DNA of 64,000 bases, taken from Xanthobacteraceae bacterium 501b (lineage in GTDB: Bacteria > Pseudomonadota > Alphaproteobacteria > Rhizobiales > Xanthobacteraceae). Position 1 is the stretch's first letter; each line of letters opens with the position of its first letter. The stretch is from positions 4,796,001 to 4,860,000 of the forward strand of contig KB899087.1 in NCBI GenBank assembly GCA_000378025.1, in the 5' to 3' direction. The notes under the pieces were generated by a model. It was given only the letters and a program-made list of their open reading frames with translations. It was not told the DNA's origin and searched no databases. The position numbers and the translations under genes are program-made. This document shows positions 46,419 through 56,242 of this stretch, in pieces.

Positions 46419-48224
46419 ATGACCAGCATTCCCAAAATCTCCGCCTCCCCGATCGGCCGTGGCCTGCTGCGCCTGCCGCGTCGTCTGCTGCGCCTGCCAA
46501 ACGCCCTCCTGCGCGGCCTTCTGGCGATCGTGCGGGCGGCCTTCGGACGCGGCCGGCCGGAAGCCCATGCGGTGGCGCGGGCGCGCATCGTGCTGTGCAT
46601 GCTGGTGTTCGCCGGGGCCTATCTCGCCATTGCCGGCCGCCTCGCTATTCTCGCCTCGGCGCCGGAAGGCGCGGTGGCACGCCGGATCGTGGCCACCGAC
46701 GCGGTGGCTTCGGCGCGGCCGGATATCGTCGACCGCAACGGGCTGGTGCTGGCCACCGATGTGAAGTCGGCCTCGCTCTATGGCGAGCCGCGCCGGCTGA
46801 TCGATGTCGACGAGGCGGTGGAGGCGCTCACCGCCGTGCTGCCGGACCTCGACGCCAATGAACTGCGCCAGCGGCTCTCCACCGATCGCGGCTTCATCTG
46901 GCTGCGGCGTGACATCACCCCGCAGCAGCAGCGCGAGATCCACAATCTCGGCCTGCCGGGCATCGGCTTCATGACCGAGAACCGGCGCATCTATCCCGGC
47001 GGCACGCTCGGGGCGCATGTGCTCGGCTCGACCAATATCGACAATCAGGGCATTGCCGGCATCGAGAAATGGGTCGACACACGCGGCCTTGCCGACCTGC
47101 ACCTCGCCGGCTTCGCCTCGGACCGGCAGCAGGAGCCGGTGGAACTGGCGCTCGATCTGCGCGTCCAGCACGTGCTGCGCGACGAACTCTTTGCCGCCAA
47201 AGAGAAATTCAAGGCGATCGCCGCTGCCGGCACGGTGGTTGATGTGCGTACTGGCGAGATCGTGGCCATGGCCTCGCTGCCGGATTTCGACGCCAACGAC
47301 CCCGCCCGTTCGCTCGACCCGAAGAACCTCAACCGTCTGACCACCGGCGTGTTCGAGATGGGCTCCACCTTCAAGGCGCTGACCTTCGCCATGGCGCTGG
47401 ACAGTGGCCGCTACACCATCAACTCGACGCTGGATGCGCGCGGGGCGCTGAGTTTTGGCCGGTTCCGGATCAGCGACTATCACGCCGAGAACCGCGTGCT
47501 GACGCTGCCCGAAGTGTTCCTGTTCTCGTCCAATATCGGCACCGCCAAGATGGCTCTGTCGCTGGGCGTCGACGCCCATAAGGCGTTCCTCGCCAAGACC
47601 GGGCAACTCGACCGGCTGCGCACCGAGCTGCCCGAGAGCGCCATGCCGATCGTGCCCAAGCGCTGGGGCGAGGTGAACACCGCCACCATCGCCTTCGGTC
47701 ACGGCCTGGCGGTGGCACCGCTGCAGGCGGTGATGGCTGTGAACGCGCTGGTGAATGGGGGCACTCTCATCCCCCCGACCTTCCTGAAGCGCACGCGTGA
47801 GGAAGCGCTGGCCGCCGGCACGCCGGTGATCAGCCCGAAGACCAGCGCCCAGATGCGCTATCTGCTGCGCCTCAACGCCGAGAAGGGTTCGGCCAAGAAG
47901 GTCAACGTTCCCGGCTTCTATGCCGGCGGCAAAACCGGGACGGCGGAGAAGGTGATCAATGGGCGCTACTCGAAGACCAAGCTGCTCACCACCTTCACCG
48001 GCGTGTTCCCGATGGACAATCCGCAATACCTCGTGCTGGTGATGCTCGACGAGCCGCAGGCGGTCGAGGGCACGTATGGCTACGCCACGGCGGGCTGGAA
48101 CGCGGCGCCGACGACGGGCAAGATCATCTCCCGCATCGGGCCGATGCTCGGCATCATGCCGCGCACCGAGGTTCCGCCGGCCGAAAGCCTGCTCGCCAAC
48201 ACCACGCTGGCGCGCGCGCAGTGA
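46419..48224 (+). CDS. ftsI: Penicillin-binding protein 3, septal transpeptidase
   Basis: Class B PBP cross-linking septal peptidoglycan with FtsW. 601 residues: a basic N-terminal cytoplasmic region with repeated RLPRRLLRLP-type segments, a membrane helix (about 65-85: IVLCMLVFAGAYLAIAGRLAIL), a PBP dimer domain starting ARPDIVDRNGLVLATDVK, and the transpeptidase domain. Active-site motifs are present: SxxK in EMGSTFKALTF, SxN in FLFSSNIGTAKMA and KTG in YAGGKTGTAEKV. The substrate-facing VLVMLDEPQA...GYATAGWNAAP is also typical. It lies 15 bp after ftsL and 38 bp before murE. Confidence 0.95.
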   Translation: MTSIPKISASPIGRGLLRLPRRLLRLPNALLRGLLAIVRAAFGRGRPEAHAVARARIVLCMLVFAGAYLAIAGRLAILASAPEGAVARRIVATDAVASARPDIVDRNGLVLATDVKSASLYGEPRRLIDVDEAVEALTAVLPDLDANELRQRLSTDRGFIWLRRDITPQQQREIHNLGLPGIGFMTENRRIYPGGTLGAHVLGSTNIDNQGIAGIEKWVDTRGLADLHLAGFASDRQQEPVELALDLRVQHVLRDELFAAKEKFKAIAAAGTVVDVRTGEIVAMASLPDFDANDPARSLDPKNLNRLTTGVFEMGSTFKALTFAMALDSGRYTINSTLDARGALSFGRFRISDYHAENRVLTLPEVFLFSSNIGTAKMALSLGVDAHKAFLAKTGQLDRLRTELPESAMPIVPKRWGEVNTATIAFGHGLAVAPLQAVMAVNALVNGGTLIPPTFLKRTREEALAAGTPVISPKTSAQMRYLLRLNAEKGSAKKVNVPGFYAGGKTGTAEKVINGRYSKTKLLTTFTGVFPMDNPQYLVLVMLDEPQAVEGTYGYATAGWNAAPTTGKIISRIGPMLGIMPRTEVPPAESLLANTTLARAQ

Positions 48225-48262
48225 TGTGAACGGCGCCGTGTACAGCGCGCAGGACGACGCCA

Positions 48263-49750
48263 ATGCCTGATCGGATGCGACCTACCGTCGACTGCGCCCG
48301 CCGCCTCTCTCTCAGGGGTTTGATCGGCGAGGATGCCGACTATGCCGGCGCCGATCCGGAGCTTTCTGTCGGCGAACCCTCGCTTGACAGCCGCAGCGCG
48401 CGCGCAGGTGACGTGTTCTTCGCGCTTTCCGGGGCAAAGACCGACGGCCTCGCCCATGCGGGCGACGCCATTGCGCGGGGGGCTGTGGCTATCGTGGCCG
48501 AGGTGGAGCGGCCGGAGTGGCTCGATTCCGCCATTTCCTATGTGCGCATCGGCAATGCGCGCCGCGCGGTGGCGCTGGCCGCCGCGCGCGCCTTTCCGCG
48601 CCAGCCAGAGACCATCGTTGCCGTCACCGGCACCTCGGGCAAGACCTCGGTGGCCGCCTTCACCCGGCAGATCTGGCAGGGCCTCGGCTTTTCCGCCGCC
48701 AGCCTCGGTACACTTGGCGTGGTCGCCCCTTCCGGCGCGGTCTATGGCTCGTTGACCACGCCCGACCCGATCGAGTTGCACCGCACCCTTCACGCGCTGG
48801 CCGAGCAGGGGGTGACGCATCTGTGCGTCGAGGCTTCCTCGCACGGCCTCGACCAGCATCGCCTCGACGGCGTGCGGCTGAAGGCCGGCGGATTCACCAA
48901 TCTCTCGCGCGACCATCTCGACTACCACCCCGATATGGAGGCCTATCTCCACGCCAAGATGCGGCTGTTCCGCGATCTGGTGCCACGGGGCGGCGGGGCG
49001 GCGGTGTGGGTAGACACCACCGAGGGGAGCCATGTCGCCCAGATGGCAGCCGAGCATGAGCTGAACGTGCTTGGCATTGGCGTCACCGGGGCCGGGATCA
49101 CGCTTCTCTCGCGCGCCGATGAGGGGCTCGGCCAGAATCTGGACATCGAGGTCGAGCGAACACGCCATACGTTGAAGCTGCCGCTGGTCGGCGCCTTCCA
49201 GGCCTGCAACGCGCTGGTGGCCGCCGGCCTCGTCCTGCTTACGGGCACTCCCGCGCGCGGGGTGCTGCCGCTGCTGGAGACGCTGCAGGGGGTGCCCGGT
49301 CGGCTGGAGCTCGTTGGCACCAGGGACGGCGCGGGCGTGTTCGTCGACTATGCCCACAAGCCTGACGCGCTCGCCAACGCCCTCGACGCGCTGCGCCCCT
49401 ATGCGAGCGGGCGGCTGATCGTCGTCTTTGGTTGCGGCGGCGACCGCGACCGTGGCAAGCGGCCGATCATGGGCGGCATCGCCGCCGCGAAGGCCGATAT
49501 CGTGATCGTGACTGACGACAATCCGCGCGGCGAGGACCCCGCTTCCATCCGTGCTGCCATTCTCGCTAGTGCCGTTGGGGCACGCGAGATCGGCGATCGC
49601 GCGGAGGCGATCGCCGCCGCCATTGCCCTGGCCGGGCCGGGTGATGTGGTGCTGATCGCCGGCAAGGGCCACGAAACCGGCCAGATTATCGGCGACCGGA
49701 CATTGCCATTCTCCGACCGCGATGTCGCGGTCGGATTTCTCGGGAGATGA
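48263..49750 (+). CDS. murE: UDP-MurNAc-tripeptide synthetase (meso-DAP adding)
   Basis: ATP-dependent ligase adding meso-diaminopimelate to UDP-MurNAc-L-Ala-D-Glu. 495 residues. N-terminal substrate domain with SLDSRSARAGDVFFALSGAKTDG; ATP loop AVTGTSGKTSVAAF; TTPDPIELHRTL; VEASSHGLDQHRLDGV; FTNLSRDHLDYHPDMEAYLHAK (carbamylated Lys region); FVDYAHKPDAL; CGGDRDRGKRPIM. The DDNPRGEDP motif contains DNPR, which marks meso-DAP rather than lysine specificity. It is followed four bases later by murF. Confidence 0.96.
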   Translation: MPDRMRPTVDCARRLSLRGLIGEDADYAGADPELSVGEPSLDSRSARAGDVFFALSGAKTDGLAHAGDAIARGAVAIVAEVERPEWLDSAISYVRIGNARRAVALAAARAFPRQPETIVAVTGTSGKTSVAAFTRQIWQGLGFSAASLGTLGVVAPSGAVYGSLTTPDPIELHRTLHALAEQGVTHLCVEASSHGLDQHRLDGVRLKAGGFTNLSRDHLDYHPDMEAYLHAKMRLFRDLVPRGGGAAVWVDTTEGSHVAQMAAEHELNVLGIGVTGAGITLLSRADEGLGQNLDIEVERTRHTLKLPLVGAFQACNALVAAGLVLLTGTPARGVLPLLETLQGVPGRLELVGTRDGAGVFVDYAHKPDALANALDALRPYASGRLIVVFGCGGDRDRGKRPIMGGIAAAKADIVIVTDDNPRGEDPASIRAAILASAVGAREIGDRAEAIAAAIALAGPGDVVLIAGKGHETGQIIGDRTLPFSDRDVAVGFLGR

Positions 49751-49754
49751 CCGA

Positions 49755-51209
49755 ATGGGCGCTGCTTCGGCTGCCGCTTCGCCGCTCTGGACCCCGGATG
49801 CGCTCGCGCGGGCGACCGGCGGCACGCTGACGGGACCGCCTGCCGGCGCCATTGGCGGCATTTCCATCGACACCCGCACCTTGCAGCCCGGGGACGTGTT
49901 CTTCGCCATTCGCGGCGAGAACAGCGACGGCCATGCCTATGTCGGCACGGCGCAGCAACGCGGCGCAGCGCTCAGCGTGGTGGAACGCCGGCGCGTGGGC
50001 GAGATGCCGGACGGCGCGGCGCTGCTGGCGGTGGACGATGTGCTCGGTGCACTGGAGGCGGCCGGCCGCGCGGCCCGCGCACGAACCCATGCCCGGATCA
50101 TCGGCGTCACTGGCTCGGTCGGCAAGACCACGACGAAGGAGGCGCTGGCGCTGGCGCTTGGAGCCGATGGCCCGACCCATGCCTCGGCCGCCTCCTACAA
50201 TAATCACTGGGGCGTGCCACTCTCGCTCGCCCGTATGCCGCAGGCCAGTGCCTATGGTGTGTTCGAGCTGGGCATGAACCATCCCGGCGAGATCACCCCG
50301 CTGGTCGCCATGGTGCGCCCGCATGTGGCCATCGTCACCACCATCGAGCCGGTGCATATCGCCCAGTTCGACAGCGTCGAGGCGATCGCCGACGCCAAGG
50401 CCGAAATCTTCACCGGCGTCGAGCCGGGCGGGGCGGCGGTGCTCAACCGCGACAACCCGCATTTCGAGCGGCTCGCGGCGGCCGCGCGGGCGGCGGGCAT
50501 CGCCACGATCATCAGCTTCGGCGAGGCGGAGGGGGCCGATGCCCGGCTTTCCTGCGTCAAGCTCAAGCCCGACATGTCGACCGCGAATGCCGACATCATG
50601 GGCGAGAGCGTCAGCTTCAAGGTCGGGCTCCCGGGGCGCCATATCGTGCAGAACGCGCTGGCCGTGCTCGCCGCCGCTAAGCTGGCGGGGGCCGATTTGT
50701 GTTTGGCGACGTTGGCGTTGTCGGCACTTGGCCCGCCTCCGGGGCGCGGCGTCCGCACGGTGCTGGCGGTAAAGGGTGGCGAAGCCCTGCTCATCGACGA
50801 GAGCTACAACGCCAACACGGCCTCGATGCGCGCCGCGCTGGCCGTGCTCGGCACCACGCCGGCGAGCGGGCGCGGGCGGCGGGTCGCCGTGCTCGGCGAC
50901 ATGCTGGAACTGGGGAGCGCGGGGGAGGCCATGCATCGCGAGCTCGCGCCGGCGGCGGCCTGCGCCGATCTCGTCTTCTGCGCCGGCCCGCTGATGCGGG
51001 CGCTGTGGGAGGCCCTGCCCGAGAGCCGCCGGGGCGCGTGGGCGCCCGATTCGGCGGCGCTGCTGCCGCTGGTGGCGGAACGGCTGCGCGGCGGCGACGT
51101 CATCATGGTCAAGGGCTCGAATGGCAGCCGCATGGGACCGCTGGTGCGTGCCCTCACCGAGCGATTTCCCGCCGCACGCCTTGCGGAAGCGGCGGAAACG
51201 TCGGAATGA
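49755..51209 (+). CDS. murF: UDP-MurNAc-tripeptide:D-alanyl-D-alanine ligase
   Basis: Adds D-Ala-D-Ala, made by Ddl, to the UDP-MurNAc tripeptide. The ATG at 49755 gives 484 residues; an upstream in-frame ATG at 49722 overlaps murE and is less likely. Motifs: SIDTRTLQPGDVFFAIRGENSDGHAY, GVTGSVGKTTTKEAL, SYNNHWGVPLSLARMP, ELGMNHPGEITPL, NRDNPHFERL, NALAVLAAAKLAG, LIDESYNANTASMRAAL, LGDMLELG and VMVKGSNGSRMGPLV. A 95-bp gap, the largest between same-strand genes in this stretch, follows before mraY. Confidence 0.95.
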   Translation: MGAASAAASPLWTPDALARATGGTLTGPPAGAIGGISIDTRTLQPGDVFFAIRGENSDGHAYVGTAQQRGAALSVVERRRVGEMPDGAALLAVDDVLGALEAAGRAARARTHARIIGVTGSVGKTTTKEALALALGADGPTHASAASYNNHWGVPLSLARMPQASAYGVFELGMNHPGEITPLVAMVRPHVAIVTTIEPVHIAQFDSVEAIADAKAEIFTGVEPGGAAVLNRDNPHFERLAAAARAAGIATIISFGEAEGADARLSCVKLKPDMSTANADIMGESVSFKVGLPGRHIVQNALAVLAAAKLAGADLCLATLALSALGPPPGRGVRTVLAVKGGEALLIDESYNANTASMRAALAVLGTTPASGRGRRVAVLGDMLELGSAGEAMHRELAPAAACADLVFCAGPLMRALWEALPESRRGAWAPDSAALLPLVAERLRGGDVIMVKGSNGSRMGPLVRALTERFPAARLAEAAETSE

Positions 51210-51304
51210 GCCCCGCCGGTCACTTCTTCCTGATTCCGGGCAAGCCCCGCCGCCCGAAGCGGCGCGCAGGCCTCTCGTCCCGCCCACCCGAAGGTTGATC
51301 CTCC

Positions 51305-52390
51305 ATGCTGCAATGGCTCGCCGAGTTCCAGGGAAGCGTCCCGGCGGTTAACGTCTTCCGCTACATCACCTTCCGCACCGGCGGGGCGATCATCACCGCT
51401 CTGCTCTTCGTGTTCATGTTCGGCCCGGCGATCATTGCCCTGCTGCGGCTGAAGCAGGGCAAGGGCCAGCCGATCCGTACCGACGGGCCGCAGTCGCATT
51501 TGCTGACCAAGAAGGGCACGCCCACCATGGGCGGACTGATGATCTTCTCCGGGCTCATGGTGGCGACGCTTCTGTGGGGGAACCTGTCCAACCCCTATGT
51601 CTGGGTGGTGCTGTTCGTCACCATCGGCTTCGGGCTGATCGGCTTCTATGACGACTATCTGAAAGTCACGAAGCAGACCCATAACGGCCTGTCCGGCCGG
51701 GCACGCCTCGCCATCGAGGCGCTGATCGCCGGCACCGCAGCCGTGGTGATCATGCATGTGGGGCGCGATCCGCTCTCCTCCTCGCTGGCCTTCCCCTTCT
51801 TCAAGGACCTGCTGCTCGATCTCGGCTGGTTCTTCGTTATCCTCGGCGCCTTCGTCATCGTCGGCGCCGGCAATGCGGTGAACTTGACCGATGGGCTCGA
51901 CGGCCTCGCCATCGTGCCGGTCATGGTGGCGGCCGGCAGCTTCGGGATGATCTCCTATCTCTCCGGCAATGTGCTGTTCGCGGACTATCTGCAGATCCAC
52001 TATGTCGCCGGGGTCGGCGAACTGGCGGTGATCTGTGGCGCCATCATCGGCGCGGGCATCGGCTTTTTGTGGTTCAACGCCCCGCCGGCGCAGATCTTCA
52101 TGGGCGACACCGGTTCGCTGGCGTTGGGTGGCTTGCTCGGCACCATCGCAGTGGCCACCAAGCATGAGATCGTGCTGGCGGTGATCGGCGGGCTGTTCGT
52201 GCTGGAGGCGGTGTCGGTGATCGTGCAGGTCGCCTCGTTCAAGCTCACCGGCAAGCGGGTGTTCAAGATGGCGCCGATCCACCACCATTTCGAGCAGAAG
52301 GGCTGGACCGAGCCGCAGATCGTCATCCGCTTCTGGATCATCGCCGTGGTGCTGGCATTGATCGGGCTTTCCACGCTCAAGCTGCGGTGA
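51305..52390 (+). CDS. mraY: Phospho-MurNAc-pentapeptide-transferase
   Basis: Integral membrane enzyme that transfers phospho-MurNAc-pentapeptide to undecaprenyl phosphate, forming lipid I. 361 residues, about ten helices. Motifs: [34 protein letters not shown] with the magnesium-binding Asp pair, [41 protein letters not shown] and [27 protein letters not shown] with the HHH motif. It ends the first half of the dcw cluster; the next gene on this strand, murD, is 1.2 kb on, after an oppositely oriented gene. Confidence 0.96.
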   Translation: MLQWLAEFQGSVPAVNVFRYITFRTGGAIITALLFVFMFGPAIIALLRLKQGKGQPIRTDGPQSHLLTKKGTPTMGGLMIFSGLMVATLLWGNLSNPYVWVVLFVTIGFGLIGFYDDYLKVTKQTHNGLSGRARLAIEALIAGTAAVVIMHVGRDPLSSSLAFPFFKDLLLDLGWFFVILGAFVIVGAGNAVNLTDGLDGLAIVPVMVAAGSFGMISYLSGNVLFADYLQIHYVAGVGELAVICGAIIGAGIGFLWFNAPPAQIFMGDTGSLALGGLLGTIAVATKHEIVLAVIGGLFVLEAVSVIVQVASFKLTGKRVFKMAPIHHHFEQKGWTEPQIVIRFWIIAVVLALIGLSTLKLR

Positions 52391-52456
52391 GGTCTGCCGA
52401 ACCGGGCGGGCTCAGCCCACGCCCCTCGCCGCAAAGGCTTGAAACGTATCGCAGTC

Positions 52457-52532
52457 ATGGCCGGGCTCGGCCCGGCCATCCACGTTTTGCCCGTCTGTAT
52501 CGTGGATCCCCGGGCCAAGCCCGGGGATGACG
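52457..52532. repeat. Intergenic palindromic repeats after mraY
   Basis: ATGGCCGGGC-TC-GGCCCGGCCAT (52457-52479) is a near-perfect hairpin. GGATCCCCGGGCCAAGCCCG (52504-52523, continuing GGGATGAC) differs by one base from the right arm of the large inverted repeat at 37213. They sit between convergent mraY and the MBL-fold gene and may end transcription. Confidence 0.7.
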
Positions 52533-52566
52533 TCGCGGCCCGGTGGTGGGACACGCCCGCCGCGAT

Positions 52567-53463
52567 TTACGGCAGCGCCAGCACCTTCTTCACATTGTTG
52601 GCGTGGACCGCTTCATAGGGCGCGAAATAGCTGAGCGTCCCGGTGGCGAGGTCGCCGGCGATGAAGGTGGAAAGGTCCTGGTCGGCCAGCGCCATGTCGA
52701 TGCGGGTGTGCAGCAGCTTGTTCAGATAGCGGATCGTGGCGTCGATCAACTCGGGCCCGTAGCCTCCGGCGGCGATCACATTAGGCGCGCCGTGATTGGG
52801 TAGGATGCGGGCATAGCCCCATTCCCGCACGCGCTTAAGCTCCTCGACATGGACCTGCAGGCGCTCGGGCTCGCCGACATAGGTGATCGGCTCCTCCAGC
52901 GTGTCGCCGGCCAGCATCAGGCCAAGCTGGGGCAGCAACAGGATCAGCCCGTCATGGCTGTGGATTTCAGCCGGCTCCAGCTTCACGGTGAGACGGCCGA
53001 CCGTCAGTTCGCTCGGGCCGGTGATGATCTTGTTCGGCATGACAAGCGGGAAGATCGGCGGGTCGCCATTCTCCAGCGCCACCCGGTGGGCGGCGAGCGT
53101 CCGCTCGGTGCGGTCGAGCGCGATGATCTCATCGGTGGCGAAGACCGCGTTGCCGGCGACATGGTCGTCGTGCCAGTGGCTCAGCACAACCCGGAAGGAC
53201 GTGACGCCTGCTGCCTCCAGCGTGCGGCGCATCATCTGGGCATGAGGAATGGAGATATGGGTGTCGTAGAGCAGCGCCTCGCTGCCATCCACCACCGCAT
53301 AGACGCAGACGCCGAGCGCATAGGCCCCGTCGTCGAGCCAGTTCGGCGCCGCTGAATGCGCCCGCGCCCCGTCGATCCGACCGTCATAAAAGGCATAGAT
53401 GTTGGGATGGGGCCGCAGAACCCGCATCGTTGAGCCGAGGGGAAGCAGGGAAGGGGCGGACAT
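52567..53463 (-). CDS. Metallo-beta-lactamase-fold hydrolase
   Basis: Binuclear-metal hydrolase of unknown substrate. 298 residues; the HxHxDH metal motif is SHWHDDH at 95-101, with further ligands in AEIHSHDG (His), MLAGDTLEEPI (Asp) and LPNHG (His). The N-terminal part (LGVCVYAVVDGSEALLYDTHISIPHAQMMRRTLEAAG) is typical of small-molecule hydrolases of the fold. It has no signal peptide and lies opposite to the dcw genes between mraY and murD, interrupting an otherwise one-directional cluster. Nothing in the sequence ties it to wall synthesis. Confidence 0.88.
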   Translation of the reverse strand: MSAPSLLPLGSTMRVLRPHPNIYAFYDGRIDGARAHSAAPNWLDDGAYALGVCVYAVVDGSEALLYDTHISIPHAQMMRRTLEAAGVTSFRVVLSHWHDDHVAGNAVFATDEIIALDRTERTLAAHRVALENGDPPIFPLVMPNKIITGPSELTVGRLTVKLEPAEIHSHDGLILLLPQLGLMLAGDTLEEPITYVGEPERLQVHVEELKRVREWGYARILPNHGAPNVIAAGGYGPELIDATIRYLNKLLHTRIDMALADQDLSTFIAGDLATGTLSYFAPYEAVHANNVKKVLALP

Positions 53464-53595
53464 GGCAAGCTCTCAGGCTGGGGGGCGGAAATGCTGTCGT
53501 GTCGAGTGCCGATCATTTCATCGGTGGGCGAAATGCGCTAGCGAGAGGGGCCCGCGCCGCTCCTTTCCTGGGCGCCGTTTCCAAGGTTGCTCCCC

Positions 53596-54984
53596 ATGAT
53601 TCCCGTCTCCTCCCTCAAGGACCGCGCCGTCGCCCTGTTCGGGCTCGGCGGGTCGGGCCTCGCCACCGCGCGGGCGCTTCTCGCCGGCGGCGCCATGGTG
53701 ACGGCGTGGGATGATTCGCCCACCTCGGTGGAAAAAGCGGTCGCGGAGGGCATTCCGACCGGCGACCTCAACGCGGCCGACTGGACCGGCTTTGCCGCTC
53801 TGGTACTGGCACCGGGGGTGCCGCTCACCCATCCCGAGCCGCATTGGACAGTGAAGAGGGCGCAGGACGCCGGGGTTGAGATCATCGGCGATATCGAGCT
53901 GTTCTGCCGTGAGCGGCGGCGTGCCGTGCGTCGGCCGGCCTTCGCCGCGATCACCGGCACCAATGGCAAATCGACCACGACGGCGTTGCTGGCTCATCTC
54001 CTCAAGGTCGGCGGCCGCGATGTGCAGATCGGTGGCAATTTCGGCCCGGCGATTCTCGGTCTCGAACCCCCCAAGGCGGGCCGCGTCTATGTGATCGAGT
54101 GCTCCTCCTACCAGATAGACCTCGCCCCCAGCCTCGATCCGGCGGTGGGCGTCCTGCTCAACCTGTCGCCCGACCATATCGACCGGCACGGGGCGATGGA
54201 GAACTACGCGGCAGTGAAGGAACGCCTGATCGCTGGCGTCGAGGCGGGCGGCACAGCGGTGGTCGGCGTCGACGACGAGTGGTCGCGTGCCGTTGCGGAG
54301 CGAGCCGAGGCAGCATGCAAGAACGTCGTGCGGATCTCGGTGCGAGGGGCACTTGATGACGGCGTGTTTCTCGACGGCACCGAACTCGTCTTGGCGGAAA
54401 AGGGCATTCGGGTGTTCAGCCTGAAGCTGGCCGGCATCGGCTCGTTGCGCGGCGCCCATAATGCGCAGAACGCCGCCGCCGCCTTCGCCGCCGCCCGCGC
54501 TTTGGGGCTCGCGCCCGAGGTGATCGCCGCCGGCATGGCGAGCTTTCCCGGCCTCGCGCACCGGATGGAGCAGGTGCGGACCCTCGGCGACGTGTTGTTC
54601 GTCAATGATTCCAAGGCGACCAATGCGGATGCGGCGGAGCGGGCACTGACCTCGTTCGACGACATTTTCTGGATCTCCGGCGGCAAGCCGAAGGAAGGCG
54701 GCATTGCGCCCCTGAAGCCCTATTTCTCACGGGTGCGAAAGGCCTATCTGATCGGCGTCGCCGCCGCGGACTTCGCCGCCACGCTGGGTGAGGACGTGCC
54801 GTTCGAGATCTGCGGCACACTCGACATGGCGGTGGCGCGGGCGGCGGCGGATGCGGCATCGTCCGGCCTGGCTCATCCCGTGGTGCTGCTGTCGCCGGCC
54901 TGCGCCAGCTTCGACCAGTACCGCAATTTCGAGGTGCGCGGCGATGCCTTCCGCGATCTCGTCAATGCCCTGCCGGATGTCTGA
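53596..54984 (+). CDS. murD: UDP-MurNAc-L-alanine:D-glutamate ligase
   Basis: Adds D-glutamate to UDP-MurNAc-L-Ala. The ATG at 53596 gives 462 residues. N-terminal UDP-binding [35 protein letters not shown] loop [99 protein letters not shown] and the C-terminal [22 protein letters not shown] are all present. As first gene after the reversed MBL gene it may need its own promoter in 53464-53595, although none is obvious. Confidence 0.95.
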   Translation: MIPVSSLKDRAVALFGLGGSGLATARALLAGGAMVTAWDDSPTSVEKAVAEGIPTGDLNAADWTGFAALVLAPGVPLTHPEPHWTVKRAQDAGVEIIGDIELFCRERRRAVRRPAFAAITGTNGKSTTTALLAHLLKVGGRDVQIGGNFGPAILGLEPPKAGRVYVIECSSYQIDLAPSLDPAVGVLLNLSPDHIDRHGAMENYAAVKERLIAGVEAGGTAVVGVDDEWSRAVAERAEAACKNVVRISVRGALDDGVFLDGTELVLAEKGIRVFSLKLAGIGSLRGAHNAQNAAAAFAAARALGLAPEVIAAGMASFPGLAHRMEQVRTLGDVLFVNDSKATNADAAERALTSFDDIFWISGGKPKEGGIAPLKPYFSRVRKAYLIGVAAADFAATLGEDVPFEICGTLDMAVARAAADAASSGLAHPVVLLSPACASFDQYRNFEVRGDAFRDLVNALPDV

Positions 54985-55061
54985 AGAACCGCGCCGGCAT
55001 TAAGCGCCCGTCAACCTTAACCGTCCGATACTCCGGCAAAGCGTTTCCCGGAGTGGCGTAC

Positions 55062-56234
55062 ATGATATCGCGTGCCGAAAGGACGGTCGTCGGCGAGTGG
55101 TGGTGGACCATCGACCGACTGCTGCTCGGTGCTCTCGCCGCCTTGATGATTATCGGCATCGTGCTGGCGCTGGCGGCGAGCCCGCCGGTGGCGGCGCGCA
55201 TCGGCATTCCCGACCCGTTCCACTTCGTGAACCGTCAGGTGATGTTCCTGGTGCCGGCACTCTGCATCCTGCTCGCCACCTCGTTCCTCTCGCCACGCAA
55301 CATCAGGCGCATCGCGCTGGTGCTATTCCTGTTCTTTCTGGCTCTGGTCTGCGCCACGCTGGTGATCGGGCCGGAAGTGAAGGGTGCGCGACGCTGGCTC
55401 AACATTGCCAGCGTCACCGTGCAGCCCTCGGAATTCCTCAAGCCCAGCTTTGTCATCATCGCTGCCTGGCTGTTTTCCGAGAGCGTGCGACGGCCGGAAA
55501 TGCCGGGCCAGTTCCTCGCCATCGGCCTGCTCGGTATGGTGGTGACGCCGCTGGTGTTGCAGCCGGATTTCGGCCAGACCATGCTGGTCTCGCTGGTGTG
55601 GGGCAGCCTGTTCTTCCTCGCCGGGCTGCGCATCGTCTGGGTGGTGGGCCTCGCCGGAATCGGCGCCTCGGGGCTTTTCATCGCCTACAAGACGGTGCCG
55701 CATGTCACTCAGCGCATCGACCGCTTCATGAACCCGGATTCAGGCGACACTTACCAGATCGATCTGTCGATCAACTCTTTCCTCAATGGCGGCTGGCTGG
55801 GGCAAGGGCCGGGCGAGGGCAGCTTCAAAAAGGTGCTGCCGGATGGGCACACCGACTTCATCTTCGCGGTGGCGGGCGAGGAGTTCGGTGCCGTGCTGTG
55901 CCTGATGATCGCCGGCCTGTTCGCCTTCATCGTGCTGCGCGCGCTCTCCCGGGCACTGAATGACGAGGACCCCTTCGTGCGCTTCGCCACGGCGGGCCTC
56001 GCCATGCTTTTCGGGCTGCAGTCCTGCATCAACATGATGGTGAACCTGCACATGATGCCGGCCAAGGGCATGACGCTGCCCTTCGTCTCCTATGGCGGCT
56101 CCTCTCTGCTGTCGCTGGCCTATGGCATGGGCATGCTGCTCGCCTTGACGCGCCGTCGCCCACGCACTGCGACGCTGGCGGAACTGGAACGGCTCGGCAC
56201 GCGGCTTGGCGCGCCGATGCCGCGCGCGGCGTGA
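55062..56234 (+). CDS. ftsW: Lipid II polymerase FtsW
   Basis: SEDS-family membrane glycosyltransferase that polymerises lipid II at the septum with FtsI. The ATG at 55062 has CCGGAG about nine bases upstream, giving 390 residues; a GTG at 55053 is possible. About ten helices. Family motifs: GPEVKGARRWLNIASVTVQPSEFLKPSFVI (with the catalytic-region Trp-Leu-Asn), QPDFGQTMLVSLVWG, INSFLNGGWLGQGPGEGSFKKVLPDGHTDFIFAVAGEEFG and GMTLPFVSYGGSSLLSLAYGMGML. Its last bases overlap an in-frame GTG ahead of murG, so the pair is tightly coupled. Confidence 0.95.
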   Translation: MISRAERTVVGEWWWTIDRLLLGALAALMIIGIVLALAASPPVAARIGIPDPFHFVNRQVMFLVPALCILLATSFLSPRNIRRIALVLFLFFLALVCATLVIGPEVKGARRWLNIASVTVQPSEFLKPSFVIIAAWLFSESVRRPEMPGQFLAIGLLGMVVTPLVLQPDFGQTMLVSLVWGSLFFLAGLRIVWVVGLAGIGASGLFIAYKTVPHVTQRIDRFMNPDSGDTYQIDLSINSFLNGGWLGQGPGEGSFKKVLPDGHTDFIFAVAGEEFGAVLCLMIAGLFAFIVLRALSRALNDEDPFVRFATAGLAMLFGLQSCINMMVNLHMMPAKGMTLPFVSYGGSSLLSLAYGMGMLLALTRRRPRTATLAELERLGTRLGAPMPRAA

Positions 56235-56242
56235 GGATCGAC

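Noticed and set aside
55000..55020. CtrA-type site near ftsW (TTAAG...CTTAACC)
   Set aside because: The two TTAA halves are 13 bases apart instead of seven, so it does not fit the CtrA consensus.
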